Shown here one piece after another: positions 1 through 7,067 of a stretch of 15,176 bases of DNA. How positions within the stretch are numbered: the stretch's first letter is position 1; the number at the start of each line of letters is the position of its first letter. The DNA is from an uncultured Eubacterium sp. (GTDB lineage Bacteria > Bacillota > Clostridia > Oscillospirales > Acutalibacteraceae), in NCBI GenBank assembly GCA_902462495.1, contig CABQCC010000036.1, forward strand, positions 1 to 15,176, in the 5' to 3' direction. The notes beneath the pieces are model-generated. The model did not search any database, had not been told where the DNA came from, and saw only the letters and a program-made list of their open reading frames with translations. The position numbers and the translations under genes were made by a program.

Positions 1-28
1 GGTAAGACATATTACTTCCAGGCTACAG

Positions 29-2494
29 TTAAGAATTTCCTTGAGCACCGCCCTTTACACGCACCTCATTCCACAAATAATCAAGCGAAACAATATGGCT
101 CATAAGCATAGTTTTGCCGTCATAAAGTCCGCTTAAATCAGCCGCCATACCCGAAAACGAAATGTCACCCGGAATAACAACGGCGTCATTTGATTTCTTC
201 CACGGTTTGATTTTAAGTTCGTGAGAAACGGTTGACTCACCAAGCGATGCAATAAATGTTTTTATGCTGTCGTCAAATTCGTTTGCATTATCTGCACCGA
301 TGCCGACAAGCACATTATCTGCGCCGAAAATACTGCTTGCAAATCCTTGAAGTTCGGCAATGACGGTAGTTTCGGTTTCCTGCTCCTTAAGCCAACAATA
401 GTACGAATAGCCGTTTGTCATCTCATCAACAACAGCATCATAAGCAAAAGCCGTTAAGCTTCTCTTTGCCGCAAGCGTTGAACCCGACATAACGATTGAT
501 TGATACTTGATTTGACGCTCCTGCTTGACAATATCAACGATTTGTGAAATGTTGTCAAACTTTGTAGAGGTCAAAATTTCCTTGACAAGTTCAAGCGCTT
601 CACCGACATATCTGTTGAGTGCACTTAACGAAACGACAAATTTTATTTTGCCGTCCTTTGACGAATTATATTTTGCAAAAGGCGAAACAGTAAACGCAAT
701 GCTTCCGCATTTTGTCATAAGCTCGGTTTTCATCTCAGCAGCCGTATGGCGAGTGGTGTCAAGTTCGCCCAAAAGGCTTGATAAAAGCGAAATTTTTGGC
801 AAATCCGCTTCCTCAACACCGGTAATATCAAAATACATATTTATATATGTGATACCGTCGGTTTGGGTTGAGTGCTTGATGATTTTGCCGTCAACTTCTG
901 TCGGGAGCGGTTCGGGCTTAACCTCAATATCGTCAAGAGTAATCATCGGCATTTTTGCCAAATCTTCAGGAGAATCAACGCTCGACTGCCATTCGTCAAG
1001 TTTTTTCTGTTCGTTTTTGTAATACTCAACATCGGCGTTGCTCCAAGAATTCTTGACAGCTTCAAGTCTTGCCTTTTCGTCTGCTCGGTCGCTGTCGCCG
1101 ACTGTGTATGACGGCTTTGCAAGAAGAACACAACGGTGCTTATTGTCAAAGAAAACTTCGCTGATAAGCTGTTCAAAATAGCCGTTTTCTGCCTTTTTAC
1201 GCAAGGTTTCAAAAATATCGCCGACAAGAACATTGGTTGTGGTTTCGCCGTCATAAAGCCATGTTTCAAGCGAAAGCATAGCATACATAAGTCCACGGGG
1301 ATAGCCAAAATCCTTTTCCTTGAGTTCAAATTCAAAATTGGAAATTACGGCTTCAAGCTGTTTTTTGTCGAGTCCGTTTGATTGAAGTTCACGCAACTTT
1401 TGATTTACAAAATCGTATATTTCATCTGCCTTGTTTTCGTCAATATTCTTCAAATCAATCGCAATATAAGGCTGAAGTATTCCGTCAACCACTTGAATAG
1501 AAGCGTCCTCGGCATAGCCTTTTTCAAGCAAAGCGGAAGTGAGGTACGACTGATTGTTATTGCAAAGATAACGGGCAAGAATTCGTGTTGCATATATCTT
1601 TTCTTTTTCGTCAAACTTGCCGACAACATAGCCCATTTGAAGCGAACTTTGATTTTCGAGCGGCATATCCTTTGACTGTTCAAACATAACCTCAACCTTG
1701 CCTGCGTCAACGGGAGTTTGAATGTTTGGAAGTTCGCTCGGCTCAATATCGTCAAAATTGCAGAGATATTCTCTGTCGATGAACTCAGTCACCTTTTCAA
1801 TGTCCAAATCACCGTCAAGAATTATATAGCTGTTTGACGGATGATAATATTTTTTGTGTCCGTTGATGAACTGCTCATAGGTAAGTGACGGAATTTTGCT
1901 TGGATGTCCGCCCGATTCCCTGCTGTAGCAATTATCAGGGAACAACGCACGGCAAAGTGCATTTTCCATCACAGAGTCCGCATCGGCATACACGCCTTTC
2001 ATCTCGTTGAAAACAACGCCCTTGTAGGAAATATCGCCGTTTTCGTCAAATTCATAATGCCAACCCTCTTGATAAAAAATCTCAGGTTTGGTGTAAATTG
2101 ACGGATAGAACACCGCATCCAAATACACCTCCATAAGATTGAAAAAGTCCTTGTCGTTTTTACTTGAAATAGGATACATTGTTTTGTCGCTGAAAGTGAG
2201 AGCGTTCAAAAATGTATTCATACTGTTTTTGATAAGCTCAACAAACGGCTCTTTTACAGGAAATTTTTTTGAACCGCACAAAACGCTGTGCTCCAAAATA
2301 TGAAAAATTCCGGTGTCGTCACTCGGAACTGTTCTGAATGCGATGGAAAAAGTCTTGTTATTGTCGGGTCTGTCGAGCCACAAAAGTCTTGCACCTGATT
2401 TTTCGTGCTTCATTTCGATAATTCTGCCCTTAAGCTCGGCAACCTCTTTTACTTCAAGGATTTTAAATCCGTTCATATTGTCATTAATCTTCAT
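29..2494 (-). CDS. M16C insulinase-like zinc metallopeptidase (PreP/Cym1 type), C-terminally truncated
   Basis: The product is an 821-residue peptidase of the M16C/presequence-protease group, which degrades short unstructured peptides inside a two-halved clamshell chamber; the bacterial proteins are taken to be cytosolic. The inverted zinc motif HILEH is at residues 65-69 (H65, E68 catalytic, H69), and the likely third ligand is E164 in the NEMKG segment. An M16C-associated middle region and the start of the inactive C-terminal M16 domain follow, reaching the conserved KGGAQG near residue 816. Family members usually run about 950-1000 residues, so the last ~150 are missing. In the same frame TAA (31-29) is followed by TAG (25-23). 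It starts at ATG 2494 behind GGAGG with 7-nt spacing. I see no signal peptide. The N-terminal half looks intact. Whether it is a pseudogene, a sequencing error or a genuine short form is open. Confidence 0.85.
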   Translation of the reverse strand: MKINDNMNGFKILEVKEVAELKGRIIEMKHEKSGARLLWLDRPDNNKTFSIAFRTVPSDDTGIFHILEHSVLCGSKKFPVKEPFVELIKNSMNTFLNALTFSDKTMYPISSKNDKDFFNLMEVYLDAVFYPSIYTKPEIFYQEGWHYEFDENGDISYKGVVFNEMKGVYADADSVMENALCRALFPDNCYSRESGGHPSKIPSLTYEQFINGHKKYYHPSNSYIILDGDLDIEKVTEFIDREYLCNFDDIEPSELPNIQTPVDAGKVEVMFEQSKDMPLENQSSLQMGYVVGKFDEKEKIYATRILARYLCNNNQSYLTSALLEKGYAEDASIQVVDGILQPYIAIDLKNIDENKADEIYDFVNQKLRELQSNGLDKKQLEAVISNFEFELKEKDFGYPRGLMYAMLSLETWLYDGETTTNVLVGDIFETLRKKAENGYFEQLISEVFFDNKHRCVLLAKPSYTVGDSDRADEKARLEAVKNSWSNADVEYYKNEQKKLDEWQSSVDSPEDLAKMPMITLDDIEVKPEPLPTEVDGKIIKHSTQTDGITYINMYFDITGVEEADLPKISLLSSLLGELDTTRHTAAEMKTELMTKCGSIAFTVSPFAKYNSSKDGKIKFVVSLSALNRYVGEALELVKEILTSTKFDNISQIVDIVKQERQIKYQSIVMSGSTLAAKRSLTAFAYDAVVDEMTNGYSYYCWLKEQETETTVIAELQGFASSIFGADNVLVGIGADNANEFDDSIKTFIASLGESTVSHELKIKPWKKSNDAVVIPGDISFSGMAADLSGLYDGKTMLMSHIVSLDYLWNEVRVKGGAQGNS

Positions 2495-2517
2495 AATTAA
2501 TCCTCCGTACTCTTTTG

Positions 2518-2545
2518 ATTATAGCATAGTCCATAAAAAAATCAA
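2518..2545 (-). promoter_or_regulatory. Predicted sigma-A promoter of the M16C peptidase gene
   Basis: Read on the minus strand, -35 TTGATT (2545-2540) and -10 TATAAT (2523-2518) are separated by 16 nt. The -10 is preceded by TGC, an extended -10. The -10 lies about 23 nt upstream of the ATG, so the leader is very short and carries the GGAGG ribosome site. Confidence 0.6.
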
Positions 2546-2599
2546 ATGCACAAATTTGTTTCTATTAATATTATTCGTCAAAATAAAGACTTTTTATCC

Positions 2600-2627
2600 T
2601 TGACACAAAAAGTTTTTATGGTAGAAT
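2600..2627 (+). promoter_or_regulatory. Predicted sigma-A promoter of the sodium-dependent transporter gene
   Basis: A consensus -35 TTGACA (2600-2605) and -10 TAGAAT (2622-2627) are spaced by 16 nt. They lie upstream of the transporter ATG at 2671, with a ~37-nt leader carrying the purine-rich ribosome site GAGAGGG. Confidence 0.65.
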
Positions 2628-2670
2628 TAATGTACTGACTTTTTATAAAAAAGAAGAGAGGGCTTTATTA

Positions 2671-4146
2671 ATGGAAAAAAGAGAGCAGTTTGCCTCACGA
2701 CTCGGGTTCATCCTTGTTTCTGCGGGATGTGCGGTCGGCATAGGCAATGTATGGAAATTCCCTTACATCTGCGGAATGTACGGCGGAGCGGCATTTATAG
2801 TTATGTACTTGCTGTTCCTCATCATTCTCGGCTTCCCGATTTTGGTTGCAGAATTTGCAGTCGGCAGAGGCAGTCAGATGGGTATGGGCAGAGCATTTGA
2901 AAAACTTGAGCCAAAAGGCACAAAGTGGCACAACCTCAAATGGATAAGCATTATTGGTTGTTATTTGCTTATGTCATTTTACACAATGGTAGGCGGCTGG
3001 ATGCTTTACTATGCTTATCTCGAAATCACAGGCAAACTTTCCGGGCTTGATGTTGACGGAGTAGCCAACGCATTTTCAACAATGCTGTCACAGCCTCAAA
3101 CAATGGGATTGTGGGCATTTATCGCAATTATTTTGTCGTTTGCGGTTTGCGCACTCGGCGTTAAAAACGGCGTTGAAAAAATCACAAAAGTTATGATGTC
3201 GCTCCTTGTTATTCTTATGGTGGCACTCGCAATCAACTCGGCAACACTTCCAAACGCAAGCGAGGGTATCAAGTTCTACCTTGTTCCGAACTTCAGCGTT
3301 GTAAAACAAACAGGCTTCGGCACGGCTGTATTTGCCGCTATGTCGCACGCATTCTTCACTCTCAGCCTTGGTATCGGCGCTATGGAAATCTTTGGTAGTT
3401 ATCTTGACAAAAAGAAGCGTCTCAGCGGTGAAGCGGTGAGTGTTATGGTGCTCGATACATTCGTTGCACTTATGGCAGGTTTTATCATCATTCCTGCCTG
3501 CTTCGCATTCGGCGTTCAACCTGACAGCGGTCCGTCACTCCTCTTCATCACACTTCCAAATGTATTTAATCAAATGGCAGGTGGCAGAATTTGGGGTGCA
3601 TTGTTCTTCATCTTTATGTCGTTTGCCGCACTTTCAACCATCATTGCCGTGTTTGAAAACCTTATTGCCGCATTTATGGATATGAAAGGCTGGTCACGCT
3701 CAAAGTCTGTTGCAATAAATTTTGTTATCATCACCGCAATCAGCATCCCTGCGATCCTCGGCTTCAACCTTTGGTCAAAGGTTCAGCTTCTCGGCGAGGG
3801 CACAGGAATTATGGATGTTGAGGACTTCATTGTTTCGTACAATCTTCTTCCGCTTGGTAGCTTGGTATTTGTTATGTTCTGCGTCAGAAAAAACGGATGG
3901 GGCTTTGAAAACTTCATCAAAGAAGCAAACGCAGGCGACGGACTCAAGTTCCCTAACTGGGCAAGAGCATATATGCAATATGTTTTGCCGATTGTTGTTA
4001 TCATTGTTTACCTCAAAGGCTACTATGATTTCTTTGCAAATCACGAACCGGCACAAAGAATCGCTTGGATGGCATTTGCCGTTCTCCTTATGCTTGCGAT
4101 ATTCGGCATAGTGTTCTTAACCGGCAGAAAGAAAAAATCAGCATAA
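2671..4146 (+). CDS. Sodium:neurotransmitter symporter (SNF/NSS) family transporter, LeuT/MhsT-like
   Basis: This is a 491-residue multi-spanning membrane protein of the NSS family, whose bacterial members (LeuT, MhsT, TnaT) co-transport amino acids with Na+. The diagnostic first membrane segment is visible at residues 11-32, with SAGCAVGIGNVWKFPY: the unwound helix-1 region and the Asn (N26) corresponding to the Na+ ligand of LeuT. The GFPILVAEFAVGRG stretch (residues ~54-67) is the conserved TM2 region. Hydrophobic segments continue to a basic tail (GRKKKSA), giving roughly 11-12 helices, normal for bacterial NSS proteins of 440-510 residues. The start ATG 2671 has GAGAGGG eight bases upstream. 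It is a single-gene unit with its own promoter and terminator. The substrate cannot be read from sequence; an amino acid is likely. Confidence 0.95.
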   Translation: MEKREQFASRLGFILVSAGCAVGIGNVWKFPYICGMYGGAAFIVMYLLFLIILGFPILVAEFAVGRGSQMGMGRAFEKLEPKGTKWHNLKWISIIGCYLLMSFYTMVGGWMLYYAYLEITGKLSGLDVDGVANAFSTMLSQPQTMGLWAFIAIILSFAVCALGVKNGVEKITKVMMSLLVILMVALAINSATLPNASEGIKFYLVPNFSVVKQTGFGTAVFAAMSHAFFTLSLGIGAMEIFGSYLDKKKRLSGEAVSVMVLDTFVALMAGFIIIPACFAFGVQPDSGPSLLFITLPNVFNQMAGGRIWGALFFIFMSFAALSTIIAVFENLIAAFMDMKGWSRSKSVAINFVIITAISIPAILGFNLWSKVQLLGEGTGIMDVEDFIVSYNLLPLGSLVFVMFCVRKNGWGFENFIKEANAGDGLKFPNWARAYMQYVLPIVVIIVYLKGYYDFFANHEPAQRIAWMAFAVLLMLAIFGIVFLTGRKKKSA

Positions 4147-4151
4147 AATGT

Positions 4152-4182
4152 AAAAAGACTTCTCAATCAGAGAAGTCTTTTT
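4152..4182. terminator. Intrinsic terminator shared by two convergent genes
   Basis: A 13-bp perfect stem, AAAAAGACTTCTC (4152-4164) pairing with GAGAAGTCTTTTT (4170-4182), has a 5-nt loop and T runs on both sides, so it can terminate transcripts in both directions. It follows the transporter stop by 5 nt. Its right arm also encodes the last residues (KRLL) of the convergent glycosylase gene, whose TGA lies in the loop. Confidence 0.9.
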
Positions 4183-4643
4183 TTCCATTCTTCGCACAGC
4201 TTTTCGAGCGTCCATACAGCATTTGCCGGGCTTGTTGACGGCAGACATTCGGCTGAAATTCCAACGGTTTGCTCAATGTATTTTTTGTACAGTTCATCTG
4301 CCTTTTTGCCGTTTGTGAATATTCGCTCGATATGAGATTTTTGAACAATATCGGCAATATCATTCGGCACAACGTTTTTTATACTGCTGTCGCTTGAGCC
4401 TACAATATCGCAAGAATGAATCACATCCCACGCGGCTATTCCGTTTGCAAGAAGCATTGCTTTTTTCTCGTCAATATTTTTAGGTTCGGGGCAGTTGCAA
4501 ACATTGGCAACCACCTTCCAAAATCGATTTTGCTTGTGTCCATAAAAAAAGCCTTCTTCTCTTGATTTGACTGACGGAAACGAGCCTAAAATCAGCACTT
4601 TTGAGTTTTCATCCCAAACGGGCGGTATCGTATGTAAGGTCAT
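4167..4643 (-). CDS. DNA-deoxyinosine glycosylase (uracil-DNA glycosylase superfamily)
   Basis: This 158-residue base-excision repair enzyme removes hypoxanthine (deaminated adenine), and possibly uracil, from DNA. It belongs to the Mug-like hypoxanthine-DNA glycosylase branch of the UDG superfamily. Visible marks are the motif-1 region GSFPSVKSRE (residues 20-30), FFYGHKQNRFW (32-42), which is highly characteristic of this branch, and motif 2 LPSTSPAN (134-141), which contacts the DNA minor groove. The length fits the family (~160-170). The ATG at 4643 is preceded by AGGTG with about 5-nt spacing. The gene is divergent from the YaiI-family gene and convergent with the transporter, ending inside the shared terminator. 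It is soluble, with no signal peptide. The exact base preference is inferred from family membership. Confidence 0.88.
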   Translation of the reverse strand: MTLHTIPPVWDENSKVLILGSFPSVKSREEGFFYGHKQNRFWKVVANVCNCPEPKNIDEKKAMLLANGIAAWDVIHSCDIVGSSDSSIKNVVPNDIADIVQKSHIERIFTNGKKADELYKKYIEQTVGISAECLPSTSPANAVWTLEKLCEEWKKRLL

Positions 4644-4675
4644 AATTCACCTGCTTTTCTGCATTTTCTAAGCAA

Positions 4676-4704
4676 ATTATACACCGAAAACGAAAAACAT
4701 ACAA
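4676..4704 (-). promoter_or_regulatory. Predicted promoter of the DNA-deoxyinosine glycosylase gene
   Basis: On the minus strand, -35 TTGTAT (4704-4699) and consensus -10 TATAAT (4681-4676) are spaced by 17 nt. The -35 is weak. It lies back to back with the YaiI promoter: only 4 nt separate the two -35 boxes. Confidence 0.5.
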
Positions 4705-4708
4705 CATA

Positions 4709-4737
4709 TTTACAACGAAGCGGAGATTTGATATATT
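4709..4737 (+). promoter_or_regulatory. Predicted promoter of the YaiI/YqxD-family gene
   Basis: -35 TTTACA (4709-4714) and -10 TATATT (4732-4737) are at the ideal 17-nt spacing, 27 nt upstream of the ATG at 4765. Confidence 0.6.
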
Positions 4738-4764
4738 AGTTACATAAGACAAACGAGGTAGAAT

Positions 4765-5199
4765 ATGAAAATTTTGATTGATGCGGACGGTTGCCCTATT
4801 GTTAAGCAAGCGACCCAAATTGCAAAAGAGAATAATATTGAAGTCGTGATTTTTTGCGACACAAGCCACATCATAAGCAGCGACTATGCACAAATAATCA
4901 CTGTTTCAAAGGGTGCGGACAGCGTTGACTTTGCACTTGTGAACGAAGTGCAAAGCGGTGACATTGTCGTGACTCAGGACTACGGACTTGCAGCAATGGT
5001 GCTGTCAAGGGGCGGGAAAGCAATCACACAAAACGGAATGATAATTTCAGACAGTAACCTCGGACTTTTGCTGACATCAAGATACGAATCGAAAAAAGCG
5101 AGAATGTCAGGTGCTCACCTGAAAGGACCGAAAAAACGAACAATACAAAACGATGAGGCTTTTATCAAATCGTTCAAATCTTTGTTATGTGTTGATTAA
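4765..5199 (+). CDS. YaiI/YqxD (DUF188, UPF0178) family protein
   Basis: This is a 144-residue soluble protein of the widespread DUF188 family (E. coli YaiI, B. subtilis YqxD), which has a PIN/NYN-like fold and no firmly established biochemical role. The family signature MKILIDADGCP sits at the N-terminus with acidic residues D6 and D8. The VTQDYGLA segment (around residues 73-80) gives a further Asp where PIN-like nucleases hold metal ligands. The conserved basic C-terminal stretch GAHLKGPKKRT is present. Length is normal (~145-155). The ATG at 4765 has GAGG about 6 nt upstream. I see no hairpin terminator between its stop and the hsp20 promoter, so some readthrough into hsp20 is possible. 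Nuclease activity is inference from fold only. Confidence 0.9.
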   Translation: MKILIDADGCPIVKQATQIAKENNIEVVIFCDTSHIISSDYAQIITVSKGADSVDFALVNEVQSGDIVVTQDYGLAAMVLSRGGKAITQNGMIISDSNLGLLLTSRYESKKARMSGAHLKGPKKRTIQNDEAFIKSFKSLLCVD

Positions 5200-5248
5200 T
5201 ATGTGCAAAAGTTGAAATTATAGTTGAATAGTGAACATTTTATTAACA

Positions 5249-5275
5249 TTAGCACTCTACCATTGACAGTGCTAA
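5249..5275 (+). promoter_or_regulatory. CIRCE operator (HrcA binding site) of hsp20
   Basis: TTAGCACTC (5249-5257), nine spacer bases, then CAGTGCTAA (5267-5275). This is the CIRCE inverted repeat with one departure from the consensus right arm GAGTGCTAA: C at 5267. HrcA bound here would cover the -35 element. The mismatched C is also the fifth base of the TTGACA -35. Confidence 0.92.
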
Positions 5276-5291
5276 TAAATGGTGTTATAGT
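5263..5291 (+). promoter_or_regulatory. Sigma-A promoter of hsp20, embedded in CIRCE
   Basis: Consensus -35 TTGACA (5263-5268) and -10 TATAGT (5286-5291) are spaced exactly 17 nt. The predicted transcription start near 5298 gives a leader of about 130 nt before the hsp20 ATG. Confidence 0.8.
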
Positions 5292-5297
5292 ATAGTC

Positions 5298-5429
5298 AGA
5301 ACAAAGGAAAGGAAGTCAAGGAGAAGAAAAAGAGGCAACAGCCTCAATGAGCTCCACTTTGTTTCCACATCCCGAGTTTATAAAAAACAGGTTTCAATAT
5401 GGTGTTTTTTATGAAAGGAGCGATGACTT
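5298..5429 (+). promoter_or_regulatory. Long 5' leader of hsp20 with possible regulatory structure and a small upstream ORF
   Basis: A ~130-nt untranslated leader is unusual for this compact region. It holds a purine-rich stretch with AAGGAG (5318-5323), a small hairpin GAGGC-AACA-GCCTC (5332-5345), and a 29-codon reading frame starting at ATG 5347 and stopping at TGA 5434-5436, overlapping the hsp20 start. It also holds CTCCACTTT (5352-5360), which can pair with the hsp20 ribosome site AAAGGAG (5414-5420) through CTCC and TTT around a 2-nt bulge, or with the upstream AAGGAG. Masking of the ribosome site would fit an RNA thermometer, but the pairing is weak and unproven. Confidence 0.35.
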
Positions 5430-5885
5430 ATGTTGATGCCTAGTGTATTTGGTAAAGATTTGTTCGATGACTTTTTCGATTTTCCGTTTTATGATGACAA
5501 AGAAATGGATAAGCTTGAAAAGAAGCTTTACGGTCACAGAAGCAAGAACCTCATGAAAACAGATGTTCAGGAAACTGAAAACGGTTATGTTTTGGAAATG
5601 GATTTGCCCGGCTTCTCAAAGGATGAGGTTAAGGCTTCACTCAAAGACGGATATCTCACAATCAAGGCTGAAAAAGGTCTTGACAAAGATGAAAAAGACG
5701 AAAAAAACGCAAAATATATCCGCAGGGAGCGTTATGCAGGTTCGTGCGAAAGAAGCTTTTATGTCGGCGACATAAACGAAGCTGACATCAAGGGCGAGTT
5801 TAAGCACGGTATTCTTAAATTGACAATTCCAAAGGAACAGCCAAAGAAAGAAATCGATACAACAAAATATATCGAGCTTGACTGA
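5430..5885 (+). CDS. hsp20: Small heat-shock protein, Hsp20/alpha-crystallin family
   Basis: This 151-residue ATP-independent holdase binds unfolding proteins during heat stress and forms oligomers in the cytosol. An acidic/aromatic N-terminal arm (DLFDDFFDFPFYDD, residues ~10-23) is followed by the alpha-crystallin domain at about residues 41-135. That domain includes the conserved beta-strand region VLEMDLPGFSKDEVK and the family end motif GEFKHGILKLTIPK (122-135, the A-x-x-x-N-G-x-L equivalent). The short tail ends KYIELD and has only a degenerate form of the usual IxI motif. Length is typical of clostridial Hsp18/Hsp20. The ATG at 5430 has AAAGGAG about 9 nt upstream; an in-frame ATG six bases on is less well placed. 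CIRCE and an overlapping promoter indicate HrcA control, and a strong terminator follows, so it is monocistronic. Confidence 0.96.
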   Translation: MLMPSVFGKDLFDDFFDFPFYDDKEMDKLEKKLYGHRSKNLMKTDVQETENGYVLEMDLPGFSKDEVKASLKDGYLTIKAEKGLDKDEKDEKNAKYIRRERYAGSCERSFYVGDINEADIKGEFKHGILKLTIPKEQPKKEIDTTKYIELD

Positions 5886-5918
5886 TTAAACAAATTGTTT
5901 TTCCCTTACAATACGAAG

Positions 5919-5947
5919 TGCCACAGGCTTTTGCCTGTGGCATTTTT
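5919..5947 (+). terminator. Intrinsic terminator of hsp20
   Basis: A perfect 10-bp stem TGCCACAGGC / GCCTGTGGCA (5919-5928, 5933-5942) with a TTTT loop is followed by TTTTT. The opposite strand lacks a T run, so it works for the plus strand only. Confidence 0.92.
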
Positions 5948-5951
5948 ATTT

Positions 5952-7067
5952 TCAAAATATAATGGCAAATAAAAAGAAAACAATTGCAAGAATTGACAAA
6001 CATTTTATTATCATTGGATAGGCGGCATCCATAGTTTCGGGTGCTTTTGATGATAGAAAATCAAACAGCGGTCGACTGACATTATCACCCACAAGTTCGT
6101 CATAAGTTCTTGTGTATGCGCTGTAAGTTGACGGCTGATTTTCGTCAAGTTCAATAATTCTCACGCCTCGATTTTTTCTGTTGCCGTAGGTATTGAATCC
6201 ACTCGACTGCGTGTAACCAAGGTCGATATTTTTATATCTGCCCACAAAACTGTTCTTATGGTCGTGACCGACAAAAACCGCCATGACATCTCCACACTCG
6301 TTCAGCGCATCAAATTCGCCCGTATTTTCATTTGGAATTGACGGAGGTTCAAGAAAAATCCCGTCTTTTTTACACCTGTCACCAAGAACATAATACTCAT
6401 TTTTATGCGTTCTGTAAGCTCTGATTGCGCCCTTTGTTGTGCTATTGACACGCTTCAAAACATTGTAAAATTCGCACATCGGAATATGTTGAAAAACAAG
6501 TGACGGAACATAAGCACCTCTCTGTTTTTTCAAATCATCTCTCGTTGCACGGTACCACTTGATTATGTTCTCATCAAACGGCTCATATCCACCGCCTTTG
6601 GCATCCGTGCCGGAGTCAAAAAGATAAATATTATTCACGATTTTTTCACCGTCAGACGAATAAATCGGGATATTGCAAGTTCCTCCGCCGTCAATTCCAA
6701 CCGCCTGTTCGCCTATGCAGTTGCCGATATTTTTATAGATTTTTTCGAACTGCTCGGCATTGGAAATTCCAACCTGTCTATCGTGATTTCCGAAAGTCAC
6801 GGCATACGGAATTTTTGCATCAACAATCGGTTTCAGCAAGATTTCAAGAGTATCTTTTATCACATCAAAAAGATTTTTGCCCTTGATTTTATACGAAGTT
6901 CCGTAACCCTTGATTTGGTCGCCGGTCAGCACAACAAGGTCGGGTTTTTCCTCCAATATTGCAGAATTCAAGAGTTTAATTGTATCGGGTGAAACACTCG
7001 GTATTTCCTGAATATCGGTGATTTGCATAATTTTAAATTTTCTGTCTTTGTTAAATTTCAAGTTCAT
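5952..7067 (-). CDS. Calcineurin-like metallophosphoesterase with C-terminal membrane anchor
   Basis: This 371-residue protein of the binuclear metallophosphoesterase superfamily hydrolyses phosphomono- or diesters, substrate unknown. Visible motifs: ITDIQE with metal ligand D18 (Gln replaces the usual His of DxH), VLTGDQ with D50, TFGNHD (residues 91-96), FQHIP, and VGHDH near residue 268. The last ~24 residues are strongly hydrophobic with almost no tail after them. There is no N-terminal signal, so the enzyme looks tail-anchored with its catalytic domain in the cytoplasm. It is the last gene of the minus-strand operon. Its ATG overlaps the stop of the upstream MBL gene in ATGA (7064-7067), which implies translational coupling. 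A role in phospholipid or lipid-linked phosphate turnover would fit the GtrA neighbours, but that is inference. Confidence 0.88.
   Translation of the reverse strand: MNLKFNKDRKFKIMQITDIQEIPSVSPDTIKLLNSAILEEKPDLVVLTGDQIKGYGTSYKIKGKNLFDVIKDTLEILLKPIVDAKIPYAVTFGNHDRQVGISNAEQFEKIYKNIGNCIGEQAVGIDGGGTCNIPIYSSDGEKIVNNIYLFDSGTDAKGGGYEPFDENIIKWYRATRDDLKKQRGAYVPSLVFQHIPMCEFYNVLKRVNSTTKGAIRAYRTHKNEYYVLGDRCKKDGIFLEPPSIPNENTGEFDALNECGDVMAVFVGHDHKNSFVGRYKNIDLGYTQSSGFNTYGNRKNRGVRIIELDENQPSTYSAYTRTYDELVGDNVSRPLFDFLSSKAPETMDAAYPMIIKCLSILAIVFFLFAIIF

Noticed and set aside
23..31. Possible stop-codon reassignment (TAA/TAG read as sense) in the M16C gene
   Set aside because: All other genes in the window end cleanly at TAA or TGA with family-typical lengths, so a standard code applies; truncation or sequence error is simpler.
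525..1022. 165-codon plus-strand open frame opposite the M16C gene
   Set aside because: Low-complexity Ser/Phe-rich shadow of the peptidase coding strand, with no recognisable domain.
3088..3519. 143-codon open frame on the minus strand inside the transporter gene
   Set aside because: It lies wholly antisense to a clear NSS transporter, is rich in Cys/His/Glu as expected of an antisense shadow, and has no ribosome site or family resemblance.
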